Below, in pieces: positions 30,737 through 37,923 of a stretch of DNA of 37,923 nt; positions within the stretch are counted from its first letter, which is position 1, and the number at the start of each line of letters is the position of its first letter. This DNA is from Aequorivita antarctica (GTDB lineage Bacteria; Bacteroidota; Bacteroidia; Flavobacteriales; Flavobacteriaceae), in NCBI RefSeq assembly GCF_007997155.1, contig NZ_VORT01000019.1, positions 1 through 37,923 on the forward strand, read 5' to 3'. Under the pieces are notes generated by a model. The model saw only the letters and a list, made by a program, of their open reading frames with translations. It did no database searches and was not told the DNA's origin. The translations under genes and the position numbers were made by a program.

Positions 30737-31612
30737 TTAGTCTTCTTTTCCAGCTTTAAACAAAAAGTCTTTTTCTTCTTTGGTAAGGCTTTCGTAACCG
30801 CTTTTGCCTATTTTGTCTAAAATACCGTCCACCTTTTTTTGATGATCGGATTTTGCTGCTTTGGATTTAGAACGCTGCGGGGAAGGTTGTGTTGTGCGAT
30901 GTACTTTCCTGAAAGGTTTTTTGGTGCGGGGTTTAAAAAAATCGGCAATCCAATCCATAAAATTTTCAAACCATTTCCCAATGTCGTTTCCTTTGGCAAG
31001 TTGCACGGCATAAATGTATCCGAACAACGCCCCACCAACATGTGCCATCAATCCGCCTGCATTTCCAGATGTTGGAATTCGCACCAAATCAAAGAGAAAC
31101 AGAAAAAGGGCAATGTGCCAAAGTTTTATGGTGAAAGTGAAAATGCGAACTTCAGTATTGGGGGTGTAGGTTGCTATAAATATCATGATAGCCGTTACAG
31201 CTCCCGAAGCACCGATTAAAAAGCCGCGATTTTCGGCAAAAACCGGGAACAGGTTGTAAGCCAAAACAAAAAGCAATCCTCCAAAGAGCGTACCTAGTAA
31301 ATACACTGTCAGCAATCGTTTTCCTGTGAAAAGGTTCAACACGAATTGCCCAAACCAATACAACCAAATCATATTAAACAGAATGTGGAAGAAGCCAAAA
31401 TGTAGAAAACCATATGTAATCAAAGTCCAAGGACGAAAAAGAAGGGTGTCAAAATCATCGCTCAAAACAAACCAACGAGCGAAGTGTTGCTGGCTTACAC
31501 TTAAAAAGAAAGCGCCCAACCGAACCACCAAAAATACCGCAGCATTGATAATAATGAGCTTGACCAAAACGCTGGCCATTTTATATTTATATGAAAGACT
31601 TGTGGCTGCCAT
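30737..31612 (-). CDS. Rhomboid intramembrane serine protease (C-terminal DUF6576-like tail)
   Basis: The 291-residue protein is a six-helix rhomboid: HFGFFHILFNMIWLYWFG at 71-88 (HN motif), the nucleophile Ser136 in IGASGAVT, and His191 in MAHVGGALFG, so the catalytic dyad is intact. After the membrane domain come a basic Lys/Arg/Ser linker and a small C-terminal segment (VDGILDKIGKSGYESLTKEEKDFL), known as a separate tail domain (DUF6576-like) in flavobacteria. Substrates are unknown. It lies two bases after a second rhomboid gene. Confidence 0.92.
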   Translation of the reverse strand: MAATSLSYKYKMASVLVKLIIINAAVFLVVRLGAFFLSVSQQHFARWFVLSDDFDTLLFRPWTLITYGFLHFGFFHILFNMIWLYWFGQFVLNLFTGKRLLTVYLLGTLFGGLLFVLAYNLFPVFAENRGFLIGASGAVTAIMIFIATYTPNTEVRIFTFTIKLWHIALFLFLFDLVRIPTSGNAGGLMAHVGGALFGYIYAVQLAKGNDIGKWFENFMDWIADFFKPRTKKPFRKVHRTTQPSPQRSKSKAAKSDHQKKVDGILDKIGKSGYESLTKEEKDFLFKAGKED

Positions 31613-31614
31613 AG

Positions 31615-32355
31615 TTAATTCCAGCGATGGTTATCAAAACTGTTTTTCTTCCAGTACCACGCCATAATAAAGCCGAAGAGGGCACCACCAATGTGTGCAA
31701 AGTGAGCAATGCCGGTTTGAGCTCCAGTAATTCCGAAAACCAAGTCGAGCACAATAATTCCAGGAATGAAGTACTTTGCTTTTATGGGAATTGGCAAAAA
31801 GATCAACATCAGTTCCACATTTGGGAACATCATTCCGAAAGCTACCAAAACCCCATATACGGCACCCGAAGCACCGAGCGCAACTCCGTTATAAGTATTA
31901 TACATACTTTGGATGGAGTCTTGTGAAACATAATCTAAAATTGAAGTATTATATTTTCCTGTGTTCAGGAAATCCATAATTTGCTCGTGGCTCATTCCCG
32001 CATTCGTCAAGGCATCCATTCCACTGTGCAATTGATAATAATTCACCAACGTATAAATCAAAGCCGAGCCAAGTCCCGCAGAAAAGTAGAAGAACAAAAA
32101 TTTCTTTTGTCCCCAACGTATTTCCAAAGGTGATCCGAAGGCCCACAAGGCATACATATTAAAAAGTATGTGAAAAAAATTGGCGTGCATAAACATAGAA
32201 GTCAATGGCTGCCAGTACTGAAAACCGGGATTTTCAAAATAATACAAAGCGAAAAGCCGCTCAGCTACCCCATTCATAAATTGTGACCCTATAAAGAAGA
32301 TCACATTCAATATTAATAGAAATTTTACGGTATCGGTTATTTTTCCCATATTCAT
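31615..32355 (-). CDS. Rhomboid intramembrane serine protease
   Basis: A 246-residue rhomboid with MHANFFHILFNMYALWAFG at 56-74, nucleophile Ser163 in LGASGAVYG and His221 in FAHIGGALFG. A 55-residue insert (about 106-160) between helices 3 and 4 distinguishes it from its neighbour. It is first of the rhomboid-rhomboid-EEP genes and follows mutL after 88 bases that include a short palindrome-like stretch (32358-32399). Confidence 0.93.
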   Translation of the reverse strand: MNMGKITDTVKFLLILNVIFFIGSQFMNGVAERLFALYYFENPGFQYWQPLTSMFMHANFFHILFNMYALWAFGSPLEIRWGQKKFLFFYFSAGLGSALIYTLVNYYQLHSGMDALTNAGMSHEQIMDFLNTGKYNTSILDYVSQDSIQSMYNTYNGVALGASGAVYGVLVAFGMMFPNVELMLIFLPIPIKAKYFIPGIIVLDLVFGITGAQTGIAHFAHIGGALFGFIMAWYWKKNSFDNHRWN

Positions 32356-32443
32356 TTCCCGCCCTTCGACTATCCTTCGGTTCCACTAAGGGAGCACCGT
32401 CTAGGATAAACATTAGCGAATTTTTTTACCCAAAAGGGTGGTT

Positions 32444-34288
32444 TTACATTAATTTTTTATCCAGGTCACTCACATCCATTGTAGTGAAAACTGGTTTGTT
32501 GGTCGGGCTTACTGTTGGTTCTTTGCAAGCAAAGAGTTGATTTATTAAATGTTCGCGTTCTTCTCTGTTCAACGAAACGCCCGTTTTTATTGCCATACTT
32601 GCCGCCATTGATTTTACCAGCATATCGTTTTGGCTGAAACCGTTATCGGGCACTTCTTCTTTAATGTCGTGCACCAATTGGTTGAGCAAATTTACAACAT
32701 GGCTTTCTAGTATCAGCACTGGAATACCGCTAATCTCAATAGTTTCGTCTTTCAATTCGGAAAAAATAAAGCCTGTGTGCTCCAATTGTTCCCTAATTTT
32801 TTCAATAATTTCCAAATCGGGTTTTGAAAAATGCAATTGCAACGGAAACAATAATTGTTGGCTAACAGCCTCTTTTACTGTAATATTCTTTAACAATTCT
32901 TCGTAAAGAATCCTTTGATGTGCCAAATTTTGATGAATGACCATCATCCCGTTTTTTAACGGACTTACAATGTATTTATTCTGAATCTGGAAAGTTATAT
33001 GACCCGTTTCAGCATCAGTATTTTCAAAAAGACTTCCGGTTACCTCTTCGCTTTCAAACTCAATGTCTCCCAAGTTGGAAACTGCTGTATTTTCATCTTT
33101 CAGTCCTACGTATAGCGATTCCCAGGAAGCTGTTTGCTCCCTTTTAAACGGAAAATTGATATTGCCTTGCTTTGCCCTTTCTTTAAACGGATTGAAATCT
33201 TTATCCACTTCTATCGAAGGGGCTGTGGGTTGTTTTTTGCTGTAATCATAAGGGGTGTCAAAACCCTTATCCCTTTCAAAGTCAAGTACAGGAGCTATAT
33301 TGAACTGCCCCAAACTGTGCTTAACCGTTGCGCGAAGCATTGCATAAATGGAATGTTCGTCGTCGAATTTTATTTCGGTTTTTGTGGGATGGATGTTGAT
33401 ATCGATGGAATGTGGATCTACTTCCAGAAAGAGAAAATACCCGGGATGCACATCATTTTTTATCAAGCCTTCAAAGGCAGAAGAAACGGCGTGATGCAAA
33501 TATGGACTTTTAATGAAGCGATCGTTCACAAAAAAGAACTGCTCTCCCCTGCTCTTTTTTCCATATTCAGGCTTTAAGACGAAACCTTCTATTTTTAAAA
33601 TCTCGGTTTCTTCACTTACCGGCACTAGTTTCTCATTGGTTTTACTTCCGAAGATATTTACAATTCGTTGGCGCGAATTTGAGGATGGAAGATTAAAAAC
33701 ATCACTTCCGTTGTGATGCATTTGAAAAGCCACACTTGGATGTGCCAAAGCCACTCGGTGGAATTCGTCAATAATATGGCGGGTTTCTACGGGATTGCTT
33801 TTTAAAAAGTTTCGCCGAGCTGGAATGTTATAAAAAAGATTTTTTACCGAAATGGTCGTCCCTTTTGGAACAACAGCTGGATCTTGAGAAATCACTTTGC
33901 TGCCTTCAATGGTTAAATGAGTTCCAATTTCAGAAGCTTCTGTTTTGGTTTTAAGCTCAACATGAGCAATTGCGGCAATGGAAGCCAAAGCCTCTCCACG
34001 AAATCCTTTGGTATGCAGATTAAAAAGATCTTCTGCAGATTTAATTTTTGAAGTGGCGTGGCGCTCAAAACTGAGTCGAGCATCGGTAATACTCATCCCT
34101 GATCCGTTGTCGGTAACTTTAACGAGGGTTTTTCCGGCGTCTTTTATAACGAGTGTAACGGATGTTGCTTTTGCATCAATAGCATTTTCCAACAATTCCT
34201 TTACTACCGAAGCGGGTCGTTGAACAACTTCGCCAGCTGCAATTTGGTTTGCAACGTGATCTGGTAATAACTGAATAATGTCTGCCAT
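32444..34288 (-). CDS. mutL: DNA mismatch repair protein MutL
   Basis: A 614-residue GHKL ATPase linking MutS recognition to downstream repair. N-terminal motifs are complete: IAAGEVVQRPASVVKELLENAIDA with catalytic Glu31, DNGSGM at 60-65, and TKGFRGEALASIAA at 93-106, with INIHPTK at 298-304. A linker (about 335-430) leads to the C-terminal dimerisation domain. In place of the endonuclease motif DQHAxxExxxxE this protein has HQNLAHQRILYE at 452-463, and the C-terminal CPHGRP-like motif reads SPTNKP, so metal-binding residues appear lost. It follows a 94-aa gene by six bases. Confidence 0.96.
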   Translation of the reverse strand: MADIIQLLPDHVANQIAAGEVVQRPASVVKELLENAIDAKATSVTLVIKDAGKTLVKVTDNGSGMSITDARLSFERHATSKIKSAEDLFNLHTKGFRGEALASIAAIAHVELKTKTEASEIGTHLTIEGSKVISQDPAVVPKGTTISVKNLFYNIPARRNFLKSNPVETRHIIDEFHRVALAHPSVAFQMHHNGSDVFNLPSSNSRQRIVNIFGSKTNEKLVPVSEETEILKIEGFVLKPEYGKKSRGEQFFFVNDRFIKSPYLHHAVSSAFEGLIKNDVHPGYFLFLEVDPHSIDINIHPTKTEIKFDDEHSIYAMLRATVKHSLGQFNIAPVLDFERDKGFDTPYDYSKKQPTAPSIEVDKDFNPFKERAKQGNINFPFKREQTASWESLYVGLKDENTAVSNLGDIEFESEEVTGSLFENTDAETGHITFQIQNKYIVSPLKNGMMVIHQNLAHQRILYEELLKNITVKEAVSQQLLFPLQLHFSKPDLEIIEKIREQLEHTGFIFSELKDETIEISGIPVLILESHVVNLLNQLVHDIKEEVPDNGFSQNDMLVKSMAASMAIKTGVSLNREEREHLINQLFACKEPTVSPTNKPVFTTMDVSDLDKKLM

Positions 34289-34294
34289 TAAAAT

Positions 34295-34579
34295 TTATGC
34301 GTAGAAAATAGATAAATCGAATTCAATAATTAAGAGGAAAATAAGCACGAGTATCGCAATAATTACAATCAGCCTTCGGTTTGCGGTTTTGTCAGAGGAT
34401 TGTCGCAAATCTGCCCAAGCGGTTTTAAATTTCCCCTTTAATCCTTGGTTGTCGCCAACGGTAGTCCTGAATTGGTCAAATTTATGTCCCATTGCAAATG
34501 GGCTGCTTTCACCATCAGATTCATAATGACGTGGCGTGTAGCCGTACTTTTTGTTTTTTCTTTTGCCTATTAGTCCCAT
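34295..34579 (-). CDS. Small C-terminally membrane-anchored protein (often mislabelled riboflavin synthase beta)
   Basis: The 94-residue protein has a polar, basic N-terminal region (MGLIGKRKNKKYGYTPRHYE, then GHKFDQFRTTVGDNQGLKGKFKTAWADLR) and a single hydrophobic segment at about 70-90 (LIVIIAILVLIFLLIIEFDLSIF), giving a tail-anchored topology. It is conserved in flavobacteria between ribH and mutL and is frequently annotated from position as a riboflavin synthase subunit; nothing in the sequence supports that activity. It leads the mutL gene by six bases and has a good promoter. Confidence 0.8.
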   Translation of the reverse strand: MGLIGKRKNKKYGYTPRHYESDGESSPFAMGHKFDQFRTTVGDNQGLKGKFKTAWADLRQSSDKTANRRLIVIIAILVLIFLLIIEFDLSIFYA

Positions 34580-34592
34580 AATTGTCGTGCCT

Positions 34593-34623
34593 CAAAGTTA
34601 CTGAAAATAGTATGTTTTCTAAA
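34593..34623 (-). promoter_or_regulatory. Promoter of the 94-aa gene and mutL
   Basis: On the minus strand TTTA (34623-34620), a 19-base spacer and a perfect TAACTTTG (34600-34593). The start codon is 14 bases downstream. Confidence 0.65.
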
Positions 34624-34670
34624 GTGTTTCTGAAGCTTGTTTTAAACAATTACCGTACCGTTGTTTAGTT

Positions 34671-34782
34671 GTGAGCCGTGAGTCGTGAGTCGTGAGTCGT
34701 GAGTCGTGAGTCGTGAGTCGTGAGTCGTGAGTCGTGAGTCGTGAGTCGTGAGTCGTGAGTCGTGAGTCGTGAGTCGTGAGTC
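34671..34782. repeat. Tandem repeat: sixteen copies of the heptamer GTGAGTC
   Basis: The 112 bases are exactly 16 x 7; the first unit is GTGAGCC, the other fifteen are identical. It lies between the ribH stop and the mutL-cluster promoter, with 47 bases to the -33 element. Such near-perfect arrays are prone to slippage. A related but decayed pattern (GTGAGTACGTGAG) occurs at 20771-20783. Confidence 0.95.
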
Positions 34783-34792
34783 GAAATTAAAA

Positions 34793-35290
34793 TTAAAATT
34801 TGGATTCTTTCCGAAGTTGCGACATTTTAATTGCCGCTATGGCGGCTTCCGTGCCTTTGTTGCCGTGTTTGCCACCGCTGCGGTCTATGGATTGTTGCAT
34901 GTTGTTATCTGTAAGCACACAGAAAATCACTGGAATATTCCCGTGAACATTTAAGTCCTTTATGCCTTGGGAAACGGCTTCACATACGTAATCAAAGTGT
35001 TTTGTTTCGCCTTGGATAACACTACCGATTGCTATTACGGCATCCAGCATATCATAGCTTTGCGTCATTTGCTTGCATCCAAAGATAAGTTCAAAACTGC
35101 CAGGAACGTTCCAACGAACAATGTTTTCACTGATGGCTCCACAATCTTTCAAAGCATCAAAAGCGCCTTGGAACATGCCTTCGGTTATATTGTGATTCCA
35201 TTCTGAAACAACAATCCCAAACCGAAAATTCTTCGCGTTTGGGATTGTTGTTTTATCGTAAGCCGATAAATTTGTATTTGCTGTAGCCAT
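34793..35290 (-). CDS. ribH: 6,7-dimethyl-8-ribityllumazine synthase
   Basis: The 165-residue enzyme condenses 5-amino-6-ribitylaminouracil with dihydroxybutanone phosphate to form lumazine, the penultimate step of riboflavin synthesis, in an icosahedral or pentameric assembly. Motifs: FGIVVSEWNHNITEGM, VPGSFELIFG, AIGSVIQGETKHFDYVCEAV with the catalytic His, and PVIFCVLTDNNMQQSIDRSGGKHGNKG. It starts immediately at the end of the TPR-protein gene and is likely co-transcribed with it. Confidence 0.97.
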   Translation of the reverse strand: MATANTNLSAYDKTTIPNAKNFRFGIVVSEWNHNITEGMFQGAFDALKDCGAISENIVRWNVPGSFELIFGCKQMTQSYDMLDAVIAIGSVIQGETKHFDYVCEAVSQGIKDLNVHGNIPVIFCVLTDNNMQQSIDRSGGKHGNKGTEAAIAAIKMSQLRKESKF

Positions 35291-36058
35291 TTATTTATTC
35301 ATTGCTTCCGCGCGGCCAGTATAGATTTCAGCTTTTGCAGCTTCAGTTGCTTTTGGATAATCGTCTGCTATTTTTTTGAAATGCGCCAACGCTTTATCGT
35401 TTTGGTTCAAAGTCATTGCAGCAATTCCAGCTTTCAAAAGAAAACGTGGCGTTGTGAAATCGTTAGTGCGCATAGTAGCAGCTTCTTCATAATATTTCAA
35501 AGCATCTTCGTTTTGTCCCAATTGTACGAAAGCATCGCCAATTGCTCCTTTTGCCAAAGGTGCCAACATATCATCATCACTGCTGAATTTATCTAATTGA
35601 GCAATAGCTTCCTGATACTTGTTAGTGTTCAAATAAGCCATTCCAGCATAGTAATGCGCAAGATTTGCAGCTTTTGTTCCACCGTAGTTTTCAATAATAT
35701 CAATGAAACCGTACTTTCCTTCACCACCTTGCAGCGAAAGATTGTATAGTGAATCTTTTGCTGGAGCGGTCAAAGCTTGTTCCCAATAGCTCTGTGCTTG
35801 GAACATTTCGTTCATAGCTTCAGTTTCTTTAGGACCTTTGATGTATCGATCGTATGCAAAGTATCCCAATACACAAACTGCGACAACTATAATAAAGCCT
35901 AAGATTGGCTTTTGGTTTTTTTCTACCCAAGCTTCAGTTTTTGATGCGCCTTCGTCAAGCGTATTAAATACTTCTGCAGTTGTGCTGTTTTCTTCAAGCT
36001 GGCTTTCTTTTTCAGCTTTGTTTTTTGGTTTGCCTCCGCGTTTGTTGTACGTTGCCAT
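35291..36058 (-). CDS. TPR-repeat membrane protein (YfgM/BamD-like architecture)
   Basis: A 255-residue protein with a Lys/Glu-rich cytoplasmic N-terminus, one membrane helix at about 51-68 (ILGFIIVVAVCVLGYFAY) and an outer domain of TPR-type helices from about 80 (HYYAGMAYLNTNKYQEAIAQL, AIGDAFVQLGQNEDALKYYEEA, LLKAGIAAMTLNQNDKALAHFKKIA). The plan resembles YfgM of E. coli, a periplasmic chaperone-associated factor. Its end abuts ribH without a gap. A promoter is at 36079-36108, and recF lies divergently. Confidence 0.88.
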   Translation of the reverse strand: MATYNKRGGKPKNKAEKESQLEENSTTAEVFNTLDEGASKTEAWVEKNQKPILGFIIVVAVCVLGYFAYDRYIKGPKETEAMNEMFQAQSYWEQALTAPAKDSLYNLSLQGGEGKYGFIDIIENYGGTKAANLAHYYAGMAYLNTNKYQEAIAQLDKFSSDDDMLAPLAKGAIGDAFVQLGQNEDALKYYEEAATMRTNDFTTPRFLLKAGIAAMTLNQNDKALAHFKKIADDYPKATEAAKAEIYTGRAEAMNK

Positions 36059-36078
36059 AGTTTTAGGTTATAGTGGCG

Positions 36079-36108
36079 CAAAAATAAAATTTTAAATGGA
36101 ATTTGAAA
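36079..36108 (-). promoter_or_regulatory. Promoter of the TPR protein-ribH unit
   Basis: TATTTTTG (36086-36079 on the minus strand) is a perfect -7 box; TTTC stands 18 bases upstream in place of TTTG. The start codon is about 20 bases downstream. Confidence 0.55.
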
Positions 36109-36196
36109 GGATAAATATTTCTTATTTTTTAATAATTTGCAAAGCGGTTATTCTTCCGTTGCAGAAAAGATTCTGAAGCACAAGCCATTCATTCTT

Positions 36197-37282
36197 ATGA
36201 TTTTACAAAAACTGTCTTTACTCAACTATAAAAACTTTGAAGCCGAAACCTTCGAATTCGACCCAAAAATAAATTGTTTTGTAGGAAATAACGGTGTTGG
36301 AAAGACCAATGTGCTCGATGCAATCTACCATCTTTCCTTTGGAAAAAGTTACTTTAATCCAATAACTACGCAAAATATTAGACACGGGGAAGAGTTTTTT
36401 GTGGTTGAAGGATTTTATGAGAAAAACGATTCTGCAGAAAAAATTGTGGTGAGTGCCAAAAGAGGGCAGAAAAAAATCATAAAACGAAACGGGAAAGGCT
36501 ACGACAAATTTAGTGAGCATATTGGGTTTTTGCCATTAGTAATTATTTCGCCAGCAGATAGAGATTTGATTATTGAAGGGAGTGAAACGCGAAGAAAATT
36601 TGTTGATGGCGTTATTTCGCAGCGGGATTCCGAATATCTGCAGACGCTCATCAAATACAATAAAGTTTTAGTACAGCGCAATTCATTGTTAAAATATTTT
36701 GCGGCAAACAATACCTTCAGTCAAGACACGATTGATATTTACAACGAGCAGCTGCATAATTTCGGCACTTCAATTTTTGGGAAACGGACTGCTTTTTTGG
36801 AAGAATTTCTCCCAATATTTTTAAATCGTTACAAATCCATCAGCAGCGGTGAAGAAACTATCAATTTGGTCTATGAAAGCCAATTACAGGAAAACGACCT
36901 GTTAACACTGCTTCAGAAGAATATTACAAAAGATAAAATCACGCAATACACCAATTTCGGAATACACAAAGATGATTTGGTTTTTGAAATTGACGGCCAT
37001 CCTATTAAGAAATTTGGCTCGCAGGGACAACAAAAATCGTACCTTATAGCTTTAAAATTAGCGCAATTCGATTTTATAAAAAACCATTCAAAAACGAACC
37101 CGATTTTGCTATTGGATGATATTTTTGATAAATTGGACGAAACGCGGGTGGAGCATTTAATTTCTTTGGTAGACAATGAAAATTTCGGCCAGCTTTTTAT
37201 TAGCGATACCCATGCAGAACGCACCGAAGAAGTGATTAGAAAAGTGCATCAGACTTATAAAATGTTTCCTTTGGCCCCCTAA
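36197..37282 (+). CDS. recF: DNA replication and repair protein RecF
   Basis: A 361-residue SMC-like ATPase that loads RecA at single-strand gaps together with RecO and RecR. It starts [21 protein letters not shown], the family opening, at ATG 36197; an upstream in-frame ATG at 36137 adds an atypical 20 residues. Walker A is GNNGVGKT at 30-37, the ABC signature is GSQGQQKS at 274-281, and Walker [13 protein letters not shown] begins at 303. All are intact. It is not next to dnaA or dnaN here. Divergent from the TPR gene. Confidence 0.96.
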   Translation: MILQKLSLLNYKNFEAETFEFDPKINCFVGNNGVGKTNVLDAIYHLSFGKSYFNPITTQNIRHGEEFFVVEGFYEKNDSAEKIVVSAKRGQKKIIKRNGKGYDKFSEHIGFLPLVIISPADRDLIIEGSETRRKFVDGVISQRDSEYLQTLIKYNKVLVQRNSLLKYFAANNTFSQDTIDIYNEQLHNFGTSIFGKRTAFLEEFLPIFLNRYKSISSGEETINLVYESQLQENDLLTLLQKNITKDKITQYTNFGIHKDDLVFEIDGHPIKKFGSQGQQKSYLIALKLAQFDFIKNHSKTNPILLLDDIFDKLDETRVEHLISLVDNENFGQLFISDTHAERTEEVIRKVHQTYKMFPLAP

Positions 37283-37304
37283 CCCCCGAAGGGGGGATTT
37301 AAAA
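37280..37304 (+). terminator. Probable recF terminator
   Basis: CCCCC-GAA-GGGGG right after the recF stop, followed by ATTTAAAAAA. The stem is strong but the T-run is poor. The pattern CTAACCCCCGAAGGGGG is a recurrent flavobacterial intergenic hairpin. Confidence 0.5.
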
Positions 37305-37379
37305 AAGCTACGATTTAATGCTTCTTCGGCTTTGCGAGAAAAAATGGCATGCAAGGGCGCAAATAAAATTATTAAACAA

Positions 37380-37850
37380 ATGAACTATAAACTCACAATC
37401 TTAATAATTGCTTTATTTTTTGCTTCCTGCGAGAAACCCAATCCCGAGACGCAAAAACAAAACCTCAGCGGGTATTGGGAAATAAAAACCGTAAAAATGC
37501 CCGATGGCGAAAAGAAGGATTTCAACATCAATACTGTTGTAGATTACATTGAAATAAAAGGAGACAGCGGTACCCGCACAAAAGTTTCACCCAAATTTGA
37601 TGGCACTTATACCTCCAATGGTGTTTCGGAAAACTTCACTTTAAAAATTGAGGATGACAGCTTGCGGATGTATTACAAAACTCCTTTTGACGAATGGAAA
37701 GAAACGGTAATTAAGGCAAAGGACAGCTCGCTAACTGTTATTAATAGGGATAATAAGATTTACACCTATTCAAAATTCAAGAAGTTCGATTTAGGAAAAC
37801 TGATTAAGCCTAAAATAAGTTGCCTTTTTTCATCATTGAATTTAACATGA
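37380..37850 (+). CDS. Hypothetical lipoprotein, possibly truncated at its C-terminus
   Basis: I start it at ATG 37380, which gives a lipoprotein signal ending LFFASCEKP (Cys18) and 156 residues; an upstream ATG at 37332 would bury the signal. The mature part contains NLSGYWEIKTVKMPDGEKK and DGTYTSNGVSENFTLKIEDDSLRM, a lipocalin-like pattern typical of small flavobacterial lipoproteins. The last ~13 residues (PKISCLFSSLNLT) look unrelated to the preceding KFKKFDLGKLIK, and the stop overlaps the start of a probable transposase frame, so the natural end may have been replaced by an insertion. Function unknown. Confidence 0.7.
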   Translation: MNYKLTILIIALFFASCEKPNPETQKQNLSGYWEIKTVKMPDGEKKDFNINTVVDYIEIKGDSGTRTKVSPKFDGTYTSNGVSENFTLKIEDDSLRMYYKTPFDEWKETVIKAKDSSLTVINRDNKIYTYSKFKKFDLGKLIKPKISCLFSSLNLT

Positions 37851-37923
37851 AAAAAGAGAATTTAAAACGTACTTTCGATTTGTCCTTAAAGCTTGATCTG
37901 ATAAAGCAGATTGAACGCGGTGA
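37847..37923 (+). CDS. Start of a probable transposase or HTH protein (cut by window edge)
   Basis: ATG at 37847 overlaps the lipoprotein stop (ATGA) and opens a frame of 25 codons running off the window: MKKENLKRTFDLSLKLDLIK then QIERG. A basic opening followed by RTFDLSLKLDLIKQIERG resembles the first helix of IS3-family OrfA proteins (FSxEFKxxxVxxIExG), which precedes their HTH. The match is short; another HTH protein is possible. Confidence 0.45.
   Translation, partial: MKKENLKRTFDLSLKLDLIKQIERG

Noticed and set aside
34295-34579. Riboflavin synthase subunit identity for the 94-aa protein
   Set aside because: It is a tail-anchored basic protein with no similarity to riboflavin or lumazine synthase; that label comes from adjacency to ribH.
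34671-34782. CRISPR or coding repeat at the GTGAGTC array
   Set aside because: A 7-bp period without spacers is a simple tandem repeat, and it lies outside any coding frame.
36137-36196. 20-residue N-terminal extension of RecF
   Set aside because: The extension is not family-like, and RecF proteins begin at the [14 protein letters not shown] segment, which has its own ATG.

Overview
The window is a piece of a Bacteroidota chromosome, almost certainly from a marine-type Flavobacteriaceae. The evidence is the gene set (gliding-type T9SS sorting tag, flavobacterial DUFs, two-subunit methylmalonyl-CoA mutase, WbqC, LytTR regulator), promoters of the Bacteroidota form TTTG-N19-TAnnTTTG, no useful Shine-Dalgarno signals, and an AT-rich sequence. 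A secreted esterase resembling the characterised PET-active enzymes of Aequorivita (PET27) and Kaistella (PET30) makes an Aequorivita-like genus plausible, but this is an inference.

Left part (1-6831) is accessory. Position 1-293 holds a tRNA-3'-end-like 14-mer, a terminator, a 16-codon scrap that looks like the start of a GIY-YIG nuclease, and a 42-codon scrap that may be the start of a tyrosine recombinase. The same 14-mer followed by a terminator recurs at 5823. Between the two copies lie a lipoprotein gene and a three-gene set: an FHA/transmembrane/trypsin-like protease, a PP2C phosphatase and a transmembrane Ser/Thr kinase. After the second copy come three small overlapping genes (54-aa lipoprotein, four-helix-type membrane protein, 47-aa protein), two of which are easily missed.

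The middle (6845-20761) is mostly conserved housekeeping: hisS, an ABC permease, the rpsF-rpsR-rplI ribosomal operon with a clear promoter and terminator, a LytTR response regulator, priA, a DUF2147 protein, nadC-yihY, rlmH, a DUF6122 protein, a DinB-like protein and a lipoprotein. It ends with the T9SS-secreted PETase-type hydrolase.

Positions 20762-24135 form a compact variable region on the minus strand: a YoeB-type toxin and its antitoxin, an orphan AcpK-type acyl carrier protein, an array of five 43-bp dyad-containing repeats, and an AT-rich NACHT NTPase of the bacterial antiphage type. Four copies of a REP-like element separate these modules. The region abuts a tightly coupled operon (udk, ftsB-like, mcmB, a 61-aa membrane protein, mcmA) with overlapping stop/start codons; mcmA carries a dispersed genomic palindrome translated inside its N-terminal linker.

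The right part (29086-37850) is conserved: WbqC, an endonuclease/phosphatase-fold protein, two tandem rhomboids, mutL, a small membrane protein, ribH, a TPR membrane protein and recF. A perfect array of sixteen 7-bp repeats lies just upstream of the promoter that serves the mutL cluster. The window ends in the first codons of a probable transposase/HTH gene that overlaps the stop of a lipoprotein gene.
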